This document shows, in pieces, positions 17,235 through 25,095 of a stretch of DNA of 64,000 nt. Numbering within the stretch: the stretch's first letter is position 1; each line of letters opens with the position of its first letter. Below the pieces are notes generated by a model. It saw only the letters and a program-made list of their open reading frames with translations, was not told where the DNA came from and did not search any database. Origin of the DNA: Christensenella sp. (lineage in GTDB: Bacteria > Bacillota > Clostridia > Christensenellales > UBA3700); contig JALFUR010000004.1 of assembly GCA_022784465.1 (NCBI GenBank), positions 203,804 to 267,803 of the forward strand, read 5' to 3'. A program made the position numbers and the translations under genes.

Positions 17235-17999
17235 ATGAGAAGTAGTTCAAGACTAATTGGATTAAATGATACAGAATTATCTAATGATGATATTTTTGTA
17301 AGAAAAACGTTAGATAGGGCTAGAGACGATAGTAAAGTTGTTGTCGATGAAACTCATGTTGCAATTTTACTTAAAGAGGGGATTGCTCTTGAAACTCTAA
17401 AGCCTGGCGTTTATCCAATAGTAAATAAAGGAACATTGTTTCAAAGTAGCGAAAAGCTTAGTTCAATAAAAATAGAATTATTTTATATTTCAAAAACTGC
17501 AAAAATCAAAATATTATGGGGAACCCCTGTTTTATTTGACGTTCATGATCCTATCACAGATTCTTCTGCAAAGATGGGTGCTAGTGGCGAAATTGAAATT
17601 CGAGTTAAAAATCCACGTCAGTTTTATCTTGAAGTTGTTGGATCTAGTAAGTCGTTTACTGTAGATGATTTAAAAGATAGGATAAAGGGCAAAATGCTTG
17701 CAATTATTGAACCTACAATTGCTGATTTTATTGAAGAGAACAATATTCCATTAAGTAGAGTTTCTGAAGAAAAATTAGTTTTATCTAAATATGTTGAAAA
17801 GGTGCTTGCAAAAATGCTTTCACGTGAATATGGGTTAAATATTGATTCGTTCATTATAAATAGTACAAATATTCCATCATCAGATATAGATAAATCTTTA
17901 ATTGGTAGAAGTGAACAAAAAACTGTATGTCCTAATTGTGGATTAGTACTTGTAAGTGGCAGTATTTTTTGTAACAATTGCGGAACAAGGGTTAGATAG
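17235..17999 (+). CDS. SPFH/band-7-like protein with C-terminal zinc ribbon
   Basis: First gene of the seven-gene cassette. The 254-residue product has no signal peptide or membrane segment. Residues about 30-225 look like an SPFH (band 7/stomatin) domain of the soluble YdjI type: HVAILLKEGIALETLKPGVYPI, a GEIEIRVKNPRQFYLEVVG strand and a helical stretch ending in YGLNIDSFIIN. The C-terminus is a zinc ribbon with two CxxC pairs (CPNCG and CNNCG). SPFH proteins scaffold membrane microdomains; here the role is probably recruitment of the other cassette proteins to a membrane site, which is inference. AGAGG precedes ATG 17235. Confidence 0.75.
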   Translation: MRSSSRLIGLNDTELSNDDIFVRKTLDRARDDSKVVVDETHVAILLKEGIALETLKPGVYPIVNKGTLFQSSEKLSSIKIELFYISKTAKIKILWGTPVLFDVHDPITDSSAKMGASGEIEIRVKNPRQFYLEVVGSSKSFTVDDLKDRIKGKMLAIIEPTIADFIEENNIPLSRVSEEKLVLSKYVEKVLAKMLSREYGLNIDSFIINSTNIPSSDIDKSLIGRSEQKTVCPNCGLVLVSGSIFCNNCGTRVR

Positions 18000-18007
18000 G
18001 TTGCATT

Positions 18008-18382
18008 ATGGGACTATTAAGTATTTTTAGTAAAACAGGAAGAGATAAGAATATGGTTATAGATATTTCTAGGAGCCATATCTCTAAAGTGCTTGAAGAA
18101 AAAAATAGAATTGAATCTAATGCGGAAAAGATTGAACACTTAATGTTATTAGCAGAAAAATATCCAGATTTTTATGACCAATTGAGTGAGATATTTATTG
18201 ATGTGAAATATTCTAATCCAGTTGTAAATAATGACATAAAAATTCTTGATGAACAAATTGCTTCAAAGCTTGATGATTTAACACTACTTTTATCTAAAAC
18301 AAGAATAAGAAGCGATTTAGCAGTTAATCATTCATTAAGAGATATTAAAGAATTAATACACAAAAGAGAAATGAAAGAATAG
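18008..18382 (+). CDS. Small helical protein with MGLL N-terminus, ESCRT-like operon
   Basis: Function not recognised. The 124-residue product is predicted all-helical by its heptad-like pattern, soluble and highly charged. It begins MGLLSIFSK, an amphipathic start shared in form with the next two genes (MGFLSFLK, MGLFKSKQ) and with eukaryotic ESCRT-III proteins such as CHMP3. It could be a short ESCRT-III-like subunit or an adaptor. It follows the SPFH gene by eight bases and precedes the next gene by eight, so it is part of the operon. Confidence 0.6.
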   Translation: MGLLSIFSKTGRDKNMVIDISRSHISKVLEEKNRIESNAEKIEHLMLLAEKYPDFYDQLSEIFIDVKYSNPVVNNDIKILDEQIASKLDDLTLLLSKTRIRSDLAVNHSLRDIKELIHKREMKE

Positions 18383-18390
18383 GAGGAACC

Positions 18391-19011
18391 ATGGGATTTT
18401 TATCTTTCTTAAAATATAGAAAATTAAAAAGAGAAGATGTTATTGAATCTATTATTAAACTTGAAAAAGAACAAGAGATGATAGAAGATGGCATCGTAGA
18501 AAAAGAAGCAGAAATTAAAGAGCTTTTAGAAAAAGGAAAAAAAGAAAAGTCTCAAGATATTAAGTTGTTGTATGCAAAAAAGATTAATTTCTTAAAAACG
18601 CAGAAAGAGCGTGATGCTAAACGTGGAATGTTTTTGCTATATAACATTGATCAATTAAACAAATTGAAAACTGCAATAGAAGACAAGACTTTCTATGGTG
18701 ATGTAAGCAAGGATAAGATAAATAAATTGTTGCAAGATCCTGCAGGCTTAAGTGCATATTTAAATAAAGCGTTAAAGACTAGAATTAAAACAGAAGAAAA
18801 CCTTACAAATGCAGATGAAACATTTGCTGCTGTTGATATGCAATATGATGAAAATGAAAAGATTTACGGAGCAGGTCAAAATGATGACCAACTTCTTGCT
18901 ATGTTTGAAGAAACAGAAGCTGCTGATTCTGAAGCAGATATTCAAACTATAGACAATGAGGGTGTTGCCGGATTATATAAAACAAAACAAAAAGACATAG
19001 CGGAGGAGTAA
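18391..19011 (+). CDS. Putative ESCRT-III-like coiled-coil protein (first)
   Basis: The 206-residue product begins MGFLSFLKYRKLKRE, continues as a long basic helical hairpin (KEQEMIEDGIVEKEAEIKEL, then KKINFLKTQKERDAKRG) and ends in an acidic tail. Basic N-terminal core helices with an acidic C-terminal region are the overall plan of ESCRT-III (Snf7) proteins, which polymerise on membranes. No clear MIM motif is visible in its tail. GGAGG precedes ATG 18391 and the next gene follows after five bases. The ESCRT-III assignment rests on length, charge layout, N-terminus and neighbours; PspA/Vipp1-like or a plain coiled-coil protein are alternatives. Confidence 0.6.
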   Translation: MGFLSFLKYRKLKREDVIESIIKLEKEQEMIEDGIVEKEAEIKELLEKGKKEKSQDIKLLYAKKINFLKTQKERDAKRGMFLLYNIDQLNKLKTAIEDKTFYGDVSKDKINKLLQDPAGLSAYLNKALKTRIKTEENLTNADETFAAVDMQYDENEKIYGAGQNDDQLLAMFEETEAADSEADIQTIDNEGVAGLYKTKQKDIAEE

Positions 19012-19016
19012 AAGTT

Positions 19017-19607
19017 ATGGGATTATTTAAATCTAAACAAGAAAAAGAAATTGAAAAGAAAATGCTTGTAAAAAAGACAATTAATCAAATGAACAAGCAT
19101 ATTGCAATTCTTGAAGGACAAAAGAAAGTTTATCTTGATGCTGCAAAAAGAGCTAAAAAGCAAGGTCTTAAAGCTCAATATGATTTAGCTATTACAGGAT
19201 TAAAAATGACTCTTGCTCAACAAAAAAGAGCTCAAGAAATGCTATTAAACTTTGAAATTACTTCTCAACTAAAAGATATGACTCAAATGACTCATGATTT
19301 TCTTGGTGGATTATCTATTTTAAGTAAGGAAATGACAAAGTTAACAAATTCAAAGGAATTTGCTAAAGTTCAAGAACAATTTGAAGCTGCTATGGAAGGA
19401 GTACAAACTCAGTCAGAACAAATGGAAGTATATCTTGAAACTTCAGCAACAGAATTTGATGCAAATAAGGGAGACGCAGGTGCTATTTCTGATGACGAAA
19501 TCAATGCTCTTATTGACGAAGAAATTGGACAAGATGAAATTTCTTCAGATTCAATTGATGCGGAATTAGAAAAACTAAAGAAGAAAATGGCACAAAAAGA
19601 AAATTAG
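19017..19607 (+). CDS. Putative ESCRT-III-like protein with MIM1-like tail
   Basis: The 196-residue product reads like a CHMP/Vps2-type ESCRT-III protein. It begins MGLFKSKQEKEIEKK, close to the CHMP3 start. A helical core follows (KKVYLDAAKRAKKQGLKAQY, then KMTLAQQKRAQEMLL), with a middle segment (TQMTHDFLGGLSILSKEMT, FAKVQEQFEAAMEGV) matching the CHMP1 pattern around its fourth helix, an acidic stretch DDEINALIDEEI, and a final helix IDAELEKLKKKM that fits the MIM1 pattern LxxRLxxLK with I and E substitutions. Such tails bind the Vps4 MIT domain; the next gene encodes a MIT-like/AAA protein. It likely polymerises on the inner face of the membrane and is remodelled by that ATPase. Confidence 0.72.
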   Translation: MGLFKSKQEKEIEKKMLVKKTINQMNKHIAILEGQKKVYLDAAKRAKKQGLKAQYDLAITGLKMTLAQQKRAQEMLLNFEITSQLKDMTQMTHDFLGGLSILSKEMTKLTNSKEFAKVQEQFEAAMEGVQTQSEQMEVYLETSATEFDANKGDAGAISDDEINALIDEEIGQDEISSDSIDAELEKLKKKMAQKEN

Positions 19608-19623
19608 TTTATAAGAGGTAGTT

Positions 19624-21087
19624 ATGGCTGAAGATACATCTTTTTTAAGAGATATTTTTAATGTCTACTATGAAAAGGCAAAAGTTGCTCATGCTAATGG
19701 AAATTTAGAATTAGCAAAGCGCAATTATTATTTGGCTGCTGAAACATTATTGAAAATTGCAAAAAATTCAACTCCAGCATTGAAAAAAGCTCAATATGAT
19801 AGAGCTTTGCGTTTGCAAAATATTGCTGAAGATTTAGAAAAACGTCAAATACCAAAATCTTATTCAACAAAACCAGTTTCTTCTTCATCAAATACTTTTA
19901 ATCCAGAATTAAAAGAACAAAACGAAGAAGAAGATAATGGTAAAGAATGGCAATCTGCTGAAATACCTAATTTGAAATTTTCGGATGTTGCAGGTCTTGA
20001 TGATGTAAAAAAGACTATAACAACAAGAGTAATTAATCCATTAAAATATCCAGATAAATATGCAAAATACGGTAAAAAGAGCGGTGGTGGCGTTTTGCTT
20101 TATGGACCTCCAGGAACAGGAAAAACCATGATCGCTAAAGCTATAGCTGGTGAGGTTGGAGCTACATTTTTTGCTGTTAAAGGTTCAGATATCATGTCTA
20201 AATGGGTAGGTGAATCAGAAAAAAATATTAGTTCATTGTTTGAGGCAGCAAGAAAAGAACCAATGGCAATTATATTTATCGACGAGATGGATAGTTTGTT
20301 TGGTGCTAGAGGAAGAGATACTCATAACGATAAAAGAGTTAATGAGTTCTTGCAACAAATCGATGGCTTTGCTTCAAAAGCTGAAAACTTGTTATTGCTT
20401 GGTGCTACAAATAGGCCTTGGGATGTAGACTCTGCTGCAGTAAGATCTGGAAGATTTTCAGAAAAAATCTATGTTACTTTGCCAGATGATAAAGCAAGAG
20501 AATTTTTATTAAGGAAATATTTGGGAAATGCGCCTTTAGATAAAGACATTAATTGGGAAATGCTTGTTAAGTTTACAAAAGGTTATTCTGGTGCAGATAT
20601 TGCTGAAGTATGTGATAAAGCAAAGGAAGAACCACTAAATAAATACATAGAAACTAATCAAGAAGTTCCAGTTTCAATGATTAATGTTTTAGAGGCAATT
20701 AAGAAAGTTAAACCAACTGTTAAAGAAAAAGATATTAAAGTATTTGACGATTATGCAGGTATAACTTCAAATGTAGAAAAAGAGCCAGTTTTAAATGAAA
20801 AAGAAGAAGATGATGTATTTGTTACATTTGCTTCGCGCAATGTTTCAATATTCCCAGGAACTTATCCTGTTTTAAAATTTACTCTTTCAAAAGATTTTGA
20901 AAAAGTTTATATAAATGTAGATGGTTCAAATTACATTTGTAAAAAAGAATTAAATAGTTGGATAAGTGAACCAATTAAAATTGACGAATCTGGAGAATAT
21001 GAAGTTATCATTTCTTCTCAAAACGAAATAGCTAGGGAAAAAATAAAATTTACAAAAGGACTAGAAGAAGACGATTTAGGCCTATAA
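19624..21087 (+). CDS. Vps4-like AAA ATPase with N-terminal MIT-like domain
   Basis: Meiotic-clade-like AAA ATPase. Residues about 5-75 form a MIT-like three-helix bundle (AKVAHANGNLELAKRNYY, then YDRALRLQNIAEDLEK); 75-105 is a polar linker; the AAA domain has Walker A GPPGTGKT (161-168), pore region SKWVGESEK, Walker B IIFIDEMD (216-223), sensor GATNRPWDVD (260-269) and an arginine finger in SGRF (275-278). MIT-linker-AAA is the Vps4 plan; Vps4 disassembles ESCRT-III polymers. Unlike Vps4, an extra beta-rich region of about 110 residues follows (about 375-487). The gene comes 16 bases after the MIM1-bearing ESCRT-III-like gene. FtsH-like origin is unlikely: no membrane segment, no protease motif. 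Confidence 0.8.
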   Translation: MAEDTSFLRDIFNVYYEKAKVAHANGNLELAKRNYYLAAETLLKIAKNSTPALKKAQYDRALRLQNIAEDLEKRQIPKSYSTKPVSSSSNTFNPELKEQNEEEDNGKEWQSAEIPNLKFSDVAGLDDVKKTITTRVINPLKYPDKYAKYGKKSGGGVLLYGPPGTGKTMIAKAIAGEVGATFFAVKGSDIMSKWVGESEKNISSLFEAARKEPMAIIFIDEMDSLFGARGRDTHNDKRVNEFLQQIDGFASKAENLLLLGATNRPWDVDSAAVRSGRFSEKIYVTLPDDKAREFLLRKYLGNAPLDKDINWEMLVKFTKGYSGADIAEVCDKAKEEPLNKYIETNQEVPVSMINVLEAIKKVKPTVKEKDIKVFDDYAGITSNVEKEPVLNEKEEDDVFVTFASRNVSIFPGTYPVLKFTLSKDFEKVYINVDGSNYICKKELNSWISEPIKIDESGEYEVIISSQNEIAREKIKFTKGLEEDDLGL

Positions 21088-21096
21088 AAGGGTTGT

Positions 21097-22539
21097 ATGA
21101 GCGACAAAACTATAGACAAGTTAAAAGCTAATTTTGATGGTATGATTGTAAAGAAATCTTCTTTGCAAAATGTTTTCGCATCTTTGTCTTTGCCAGCTTT
21201 TATTCGAGACTGGTTTTTAAAAAAATATGCAGATAAAGACGGATGCGTTAATGTAAATTTTGTTTTAGAAAAAATAAAAGATGTTATGCCTAGAAAAAAT
21301 GAATGGAATGCAATTTTAGATAAATTGCTTTCTGGAGAAAGAGTAAGGTTTTTAACAAAACTATCTGTCTCAATAGATATAAAGACAAAAAAATACACTT
21401 TTTCTTTGCCAGATTTTGGAATAACAGATAAAGAAACTTACATATCACAATCTGTGTGGGAAAAACACAAAAAAGCATTACTTGTCACAGATGGAGAATT
21501 TTGGGGCATCGTTGATTTAGAATATTTAAATATAGATAATGGCAAGAAAACTGAAGGAAAAATAGCTCTTGTCGACTTTAAAGATTTTAGACCATATAAA
21601 ATTGATTTAGATTTTTATAAAGCTGCAAGAAAAAATTTTGAATTAGATGAGTGGATTGATGTTCTACTTGGTGCTATTGACTATAATGCTAATGGCTTTA
21701 AGAGCGAATTAAATAAGTTAACCATGCTTTCTAGATTGCTTCCTTTTGTTGAAAAAAGATTAAACCTAATTGAACTTGCTCCAAAAGGAACAGGAAAAAG
21801 TTATATTTTCTCTCAAATTTCCAAGAAAGGATGGCTAGTTAGCGGTGGTGTAATGACTAGATCAAAAATGTTTTACGATATGAGCAAAAAACAGGAAGGT
21901 TTAGTAAGTTATTATGACTATGTTGCTTTAGATGAAATTTCTACAATAAAGTTCCCAGATATAAATGAGATGAGAGGAGCTTTAAAAGGTTATTTAGAAA
22001 GTGGTTCATATAATGTTGGAAATAAAGCAGGAATGGGCGATGCTGGCCTTATGATTTTAGGAAATATTCGTTCTGAAAATATGGATGTCAATTTAAATAT
22101 GTTTGAAGAATTACCATCTTTATTTGAAGACACAGCTTTAATAGACAGATTGCATGGTTTTATTAAAGGATGGGATGTTCCTAGAATGAATGAGAATATG
22201 AAAATCAACGATTGGGGATTAAATACAGAATATTTTTCTGAAATAATGCATGCTTTAAGAGAAGATGTAATTCAAAAATCCCTTGTTGATCAATTAGTTG
22301 AAGTTCCACTTGAGGCTGACACAAGAGATACAAATGCTGTAAAGAAAATAGCAACAGCATATATGAAATTATTGTTTCCACATTATTCGACAGTTGATGA
22401 AGTGGATAAAGAATTATTTAAAAAGTATTGTTTAGAGCCTGCTGTTGAAATGAGAAAAATAATAAAAATACAGTTAGGAATAATGGATATAGAATATAAG
22501 AAAAAACCAATGCAAGAATACAAAATAAAAGAAGGATAA
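21097..22539 (+). CDS. BrxL-like AAA+ ATPase lacking a Lon protease domain
   Basis: The 480-residue product resembles the ATPase part of BrxL, the Lon-like protein of BREX phage-defence systems: Walker A LIELAPKGTGKS (228-235 for the loop), then LVSGGVMTRSKMFYDM, GLVSYYDYVALDEIS (Walker B, D279-E280), and a GNIRSENM sensor-like segment. BrxL proteins are usually near 680 residues with a C-terminal Lon-type domain; here the chain ends after the AAA+ region, so it is probably a motor without protease activity. No other BREX gene (pglX, brxC, pglZ) is present. It lies nine bases after the Vps4-like gene and almost touches the TIR gene. Confidence 0.72.
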   Translation: MSDKTIDKLKANFDGMIVKKSSLQNVFASLSLPAFIRDWFLKKYADKDGCVNVNFVLEKIKDVMPRKNEWNAILDKLLSGERVRFLTKLSVSIDIKTKKYTFSLPDFGITDKETYISQSVWEKHKKALLVTDGEFWGIVDLEYLNIDNGKKTEGKIALVDFKDFRPYKIDLDFYKAARKNFELDEWIDVLLGAIDYNANGFKSELNKLTMLSRLLPFVEKRLNLIELAPKGTGKSYIFSQISKKGWLVSGGVMTRSKMFYDMSKKQEGLVSYYDYVALDEISTIKFPDINEMRGALKGYLESGSYNVGNKAGMGDAGLMILGNIRSENMDVNLNMFEELPSLFEDTALIDRLHGFIKGWDVPRMNENMKINDWGLNTEYFSEIMHALREDVIQKSLVDQLVEVPLEADTRDTNAVKKIATAYMKLLFPHYSTVDEVDKELFKKYCLEPAVEMRKIIKIQLGIMDIEYKKKPMQEYKIKEG

Positions 22540-22540
22540 G

Positions 22541-24631
22541 ATGAAATTAGAAGCTTTTCAATGTCCAGTTTGTTTATCGACACATTTTAAGGTAGAAGGA
22601 GACAACTATCAATGTTTGTCATGCGGTAATGTATACACAAAAAGACAAGCAGATAGCCAAATGTTCATTGATCTTAGAATTGCTAATAGTTTTAGACAAT
22701 TTGCAGAGTTTTCAAAAGCTAAATCTATGTATGAGGAGATTATTGCAAAGTATCCTGAGGAAGATTTGTCTTTAGCATATTGGGGCTTATTGCTATGTGA
22801 TCAACAAGTTCTAATTGAAACAGATAATAATGGAGAATTATTCCCATCATTTTATAAAGTAAAAGAACAACCAATAAACACATCTTCAGTTTATAGAATG
22901 TTCTATAACTATGTAACAAAAAATTCAAAAGAAAAATTAAAGATTTATGCAGAAAGATTGAATGTTATTGAAAACGCTAGACAAAAGGCCGTTGTTATTG
23001 AGCAAACAACAAAACCTTATGACGTGTTCTTATGTTTTAAGAAAACTCAATTGCATTCGGATTTTGTTACAAAAGATTTTGATTTAGCTAATGAGATATA
23101 TAACGGAATATCAGATAAATATAAAGTATTTTATTCAGAAAAGTCTTTAAAGGGCATTAGAATAAGAGAATATGAACCAAATATATATTATGGATTACAT
23201 ACGGCAAAGGTAATGATTCTAATTTGTTCTAAAAAAGAATTTTTAGAGTCCCATTGGATGAAAAATGAATGGAAAAGATTTTTAGAAATCAACAAGAATA
23301 ATCCAGCAGGTTCAAGATGTATTATTCCAATTTTTGTAGATAATTTTTCACCAGATGATTTGCCGATGGAATTATCTCATTTGCAAGGTTTAAAATATGG
23401 TATTTCTTTGCTTGGAGATATAGAAAGAGAATTAGATTCAATTATTCATCCTGTAGATAAGGATGCTGAACAACAAAAACAAATTAATTCTAATACTGCA
23501 GCTATTGAAAAAATCACAAAGCTTTTAAAGGAAGGCCAAACAGATAAGCCAGTATTTAACACTAAAATTGATTCTTATTTGAAACTTATAAGAGTTCAAA
23601 TTGAAGATTTAGGGGATTTTGAAGAAGCAGAAGATTTAATAGATAGAGTTCAACATATTGATGCTGAAAATTATATGGCTTGGTATTATAGGTTGCTTGT
23701 TGAATTTAAATCTAGTGATATGAATAATCTTGTTATGCACTCAAATTATAAAGAAAGCGTAAATTATAGATTATTAGTTAAATATGCAAGGGATTCAATA
23801 GCTAAAGATTTTGTTGCTTCAATAGATAAAGCAAGAGAAGATTATTTAGTAAAAACTGCAGAAATTGTTAATAAAAAACTAGAGGAATTAGATAATAATA
23901 AAAGGCCAAATAAGGAAGATATAAATACGATTCGTATGTTTTATGAATCTTTAGATAAAGAAGCAAGAGCTTATGTAAGAAATTTGAAAACAATTGTTAC
24001 AAATGCTTATCAAAAGATTCAAGACAATAAAATAGGAGATTTCAATTCTATATTAACTAAGGTTGAAAAGAAGAACCATCCAAACTATGACGATATCATA
24101 CAAATAAAAGATGAATATAAATCTTTATCAAAAGAAGAAAAGGAAAAAGTTGGCAATTACAAACAAGTAATTGTTGAGGCATCAAATAAGATGAAACAAA
24201 ACAAAGTTCAAATTGTTCAACAAGCCTTAGATGATTTAGATCAAGCGGTTTTACCTCAAAGAGAGGAAATTATTAAAGTTGAGAAAAAATATAAAGCTTT
24301 AGAGGATGAATACAAACAATATGTTCGCAACTTTAATGAAATAATGGCTAGAGCTTATGATAAAAAATATAAAAATGATGCAAAAGTATTAAACGAATAT
24401 TTAACTAAGCTTCCTTCAGAAAAGGTTGCAAGTAGAGAACTATATATAAAATTTGAAAATAGATATAGAGCTCTGCCAAGAAAATATAGAGAGCTTGTAA
24501 CAAATATTGAGTATCTAGATAATTATTATGACAAATTAATTCAACAAGAGAAAAAAGTTGAAGTAAAACAAAATGATAAACAAGATAATTCTCAACCTAA
24601 AAAGAAAAATTGGTTTTGGAATAAAGGATAA
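22541..24631 (+). CDS. Zinc-ribbon/TIR-domain protein with four helical repeats
   Basis: The 696-residue product starts with a zinc ribbon (C8xxC11 and C25xxC28), followed by a TPR-like helical stretch (about 40-95). Residues about 159-275 form a TIR domain: PYDVFLCFKKTQ, DLANEIYNGISDKYKVFYSE, then SKKEFLESHWMKNEW, where E243 is the candidate catalytic glutamate of NAD-cleaving TIRs. The C-terminal half has four related 55-60-residue helical repeats (pattern Y..L..E.K..V.N) and ends in a basic tail. TIR proteins act as NADases or signal producers in bacterial immunity. As the last cassette gene it may be the effector. ATG 22541 directly follows the BrxL-like stop. Confidence 0.78.
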   Translation: MKLEAFQCPVCLSTHFKVEGDNYQCLSCGNVYTKRQADSQMFIDLRIANSFRQFAEFSKAKSMYEEIIAKYPEEDLSLAYWGLLLCDQQVLIETDNNGELFPSFYKVKEQPINTSSVYRMFYNYVTKNSKEKLKIYAERLNVIENARQKAVVIEQTTKPYDVFLCFKKTQLHSDFVTKDFDLANEIYNGISDKYKVFYSEKSLKGIRIREYEPNIYYGLHTAKVMILICSKKEFLESHWMKNEWKRFLEINKNNPAGSRCIIPIFVDNFSPDDLPMELSHLQGLKYGISLLGDIERELDSIIHPVDKDAEQQKQINSNTAAIEKITKLLKEGQTDKPVFNTKIDSYLKLIRVQIEDLGDFEEAEDLIDRVQHIDAENYMAWYYRLLVEFKSSDMNNLVMHSNYKESVNYRLLVKYARDSIAKDFVASIDKAREDYLVKTAEIVNKKLEELDNNKRPNKEDINTIRMFYESLDKEARAYVRNLKTIVTNAYQKIQDNKIGDFNSILTKVEKKNHPNYDDIIQIKDEYKSLSKEEKEKVGNYKQVIVEASNKMKQNKVQIVQQALDDLDQAVLPQREEIIKVEKKYKALEDEYKQYVRNFNEIMARAYDKKYKNDAKVLNEYLTKLPSEKVASRELYIKFENRYRALPRKYRELVTNIEYLDNYYDKLIQQEKKVEVKQNDKQDNSQPKKKNWFWNKG

Positions 24632-24636
24632 ATATT

Positions 24637-25095
24637 ATGAAATGTGTTTTTTGTGGATGTTTAGATAGTAAAGTTATTGATAGCCGTTTAAATGAAGATG
24701 GAACTTCAATTAGACGTAGAAGAGAATGCAATCAATGTGGAAGACGTTTTACAACATATGAAACTATGGAAATTGCTCCTGTTATGGTTGTTAAGAAAAA
24801 TGGAGCAAGACAAGAGTTTTCTCGTAATAAATTGAAAATGGGAATATTAAGTGCATGTGCAAAACGTCCTGTTCCAATGGAAAAAATTGATGCTTTAGTT
24901 GATGAAATCGAAAAGAAAATAGCTAATTCTTTAGAGCAAGAAGTTACTTCTTCTCAAATTGGAGAATATGTTATGGAAGGCTTAAAGAAATTGGACGATG
25001 TAGCATATATCAGATTTGCTGCAGTATATAGAGAATTTAAAGATATAAACAGCTGGTTAAATGAAATTAAAGATTTGGTAAAAGAAAAGAAATGA
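24637..25095 (+). CDS. nrdR: Transcriptional repressor NrdR
   Basis: NrdR senses ATP/dATP and represses ribonucleotide reductase genes. The 152-residue product has the zinc ribbon (C3, C6, C31, C34, including CVFCG and RRRECNQCGRRF) followed by an ATP-cone (PVMVVKKNGARQEFSRNKL). Length and domains are exactly those of the family. It starts six bases after the TIR gene, so the cassette seems to have been placed between ylmC and nrdR, with nrdR now possibly read from the cassette promoter. Confidence 0.97.
   Translation: MKCVFCGCLDSKVIDSRLNEDGTSIRRRRECNQCGRRFTTYETMEIAPVMVVKKNGARQEFSRNKLKMGILSACAKRPVPMEKIDALVDEIEKKIANSLEQEVTSSQIGEYVMEGLKKLDDVAYIRFAAVYREFKDINSWLNEIKDLVKEKK

Noticed and set aside
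18391-19607. The two coiled-coil proteins considered as plain PspA/Vipp1
   Set aside because: They are shorter or differently ended, start MGFL and MGLF, and sit next to a MIT-like/AAA protein. PspA-type remains a fallback for the first one.
17235-24631. Cassette considered as prophage or BREX locus
   Set aside because: No phage structural, integrase or replication genes, and apart from the BrxL-like ATPase no BREX component is present. No direct-repeat attachment sites were seen at its ends.
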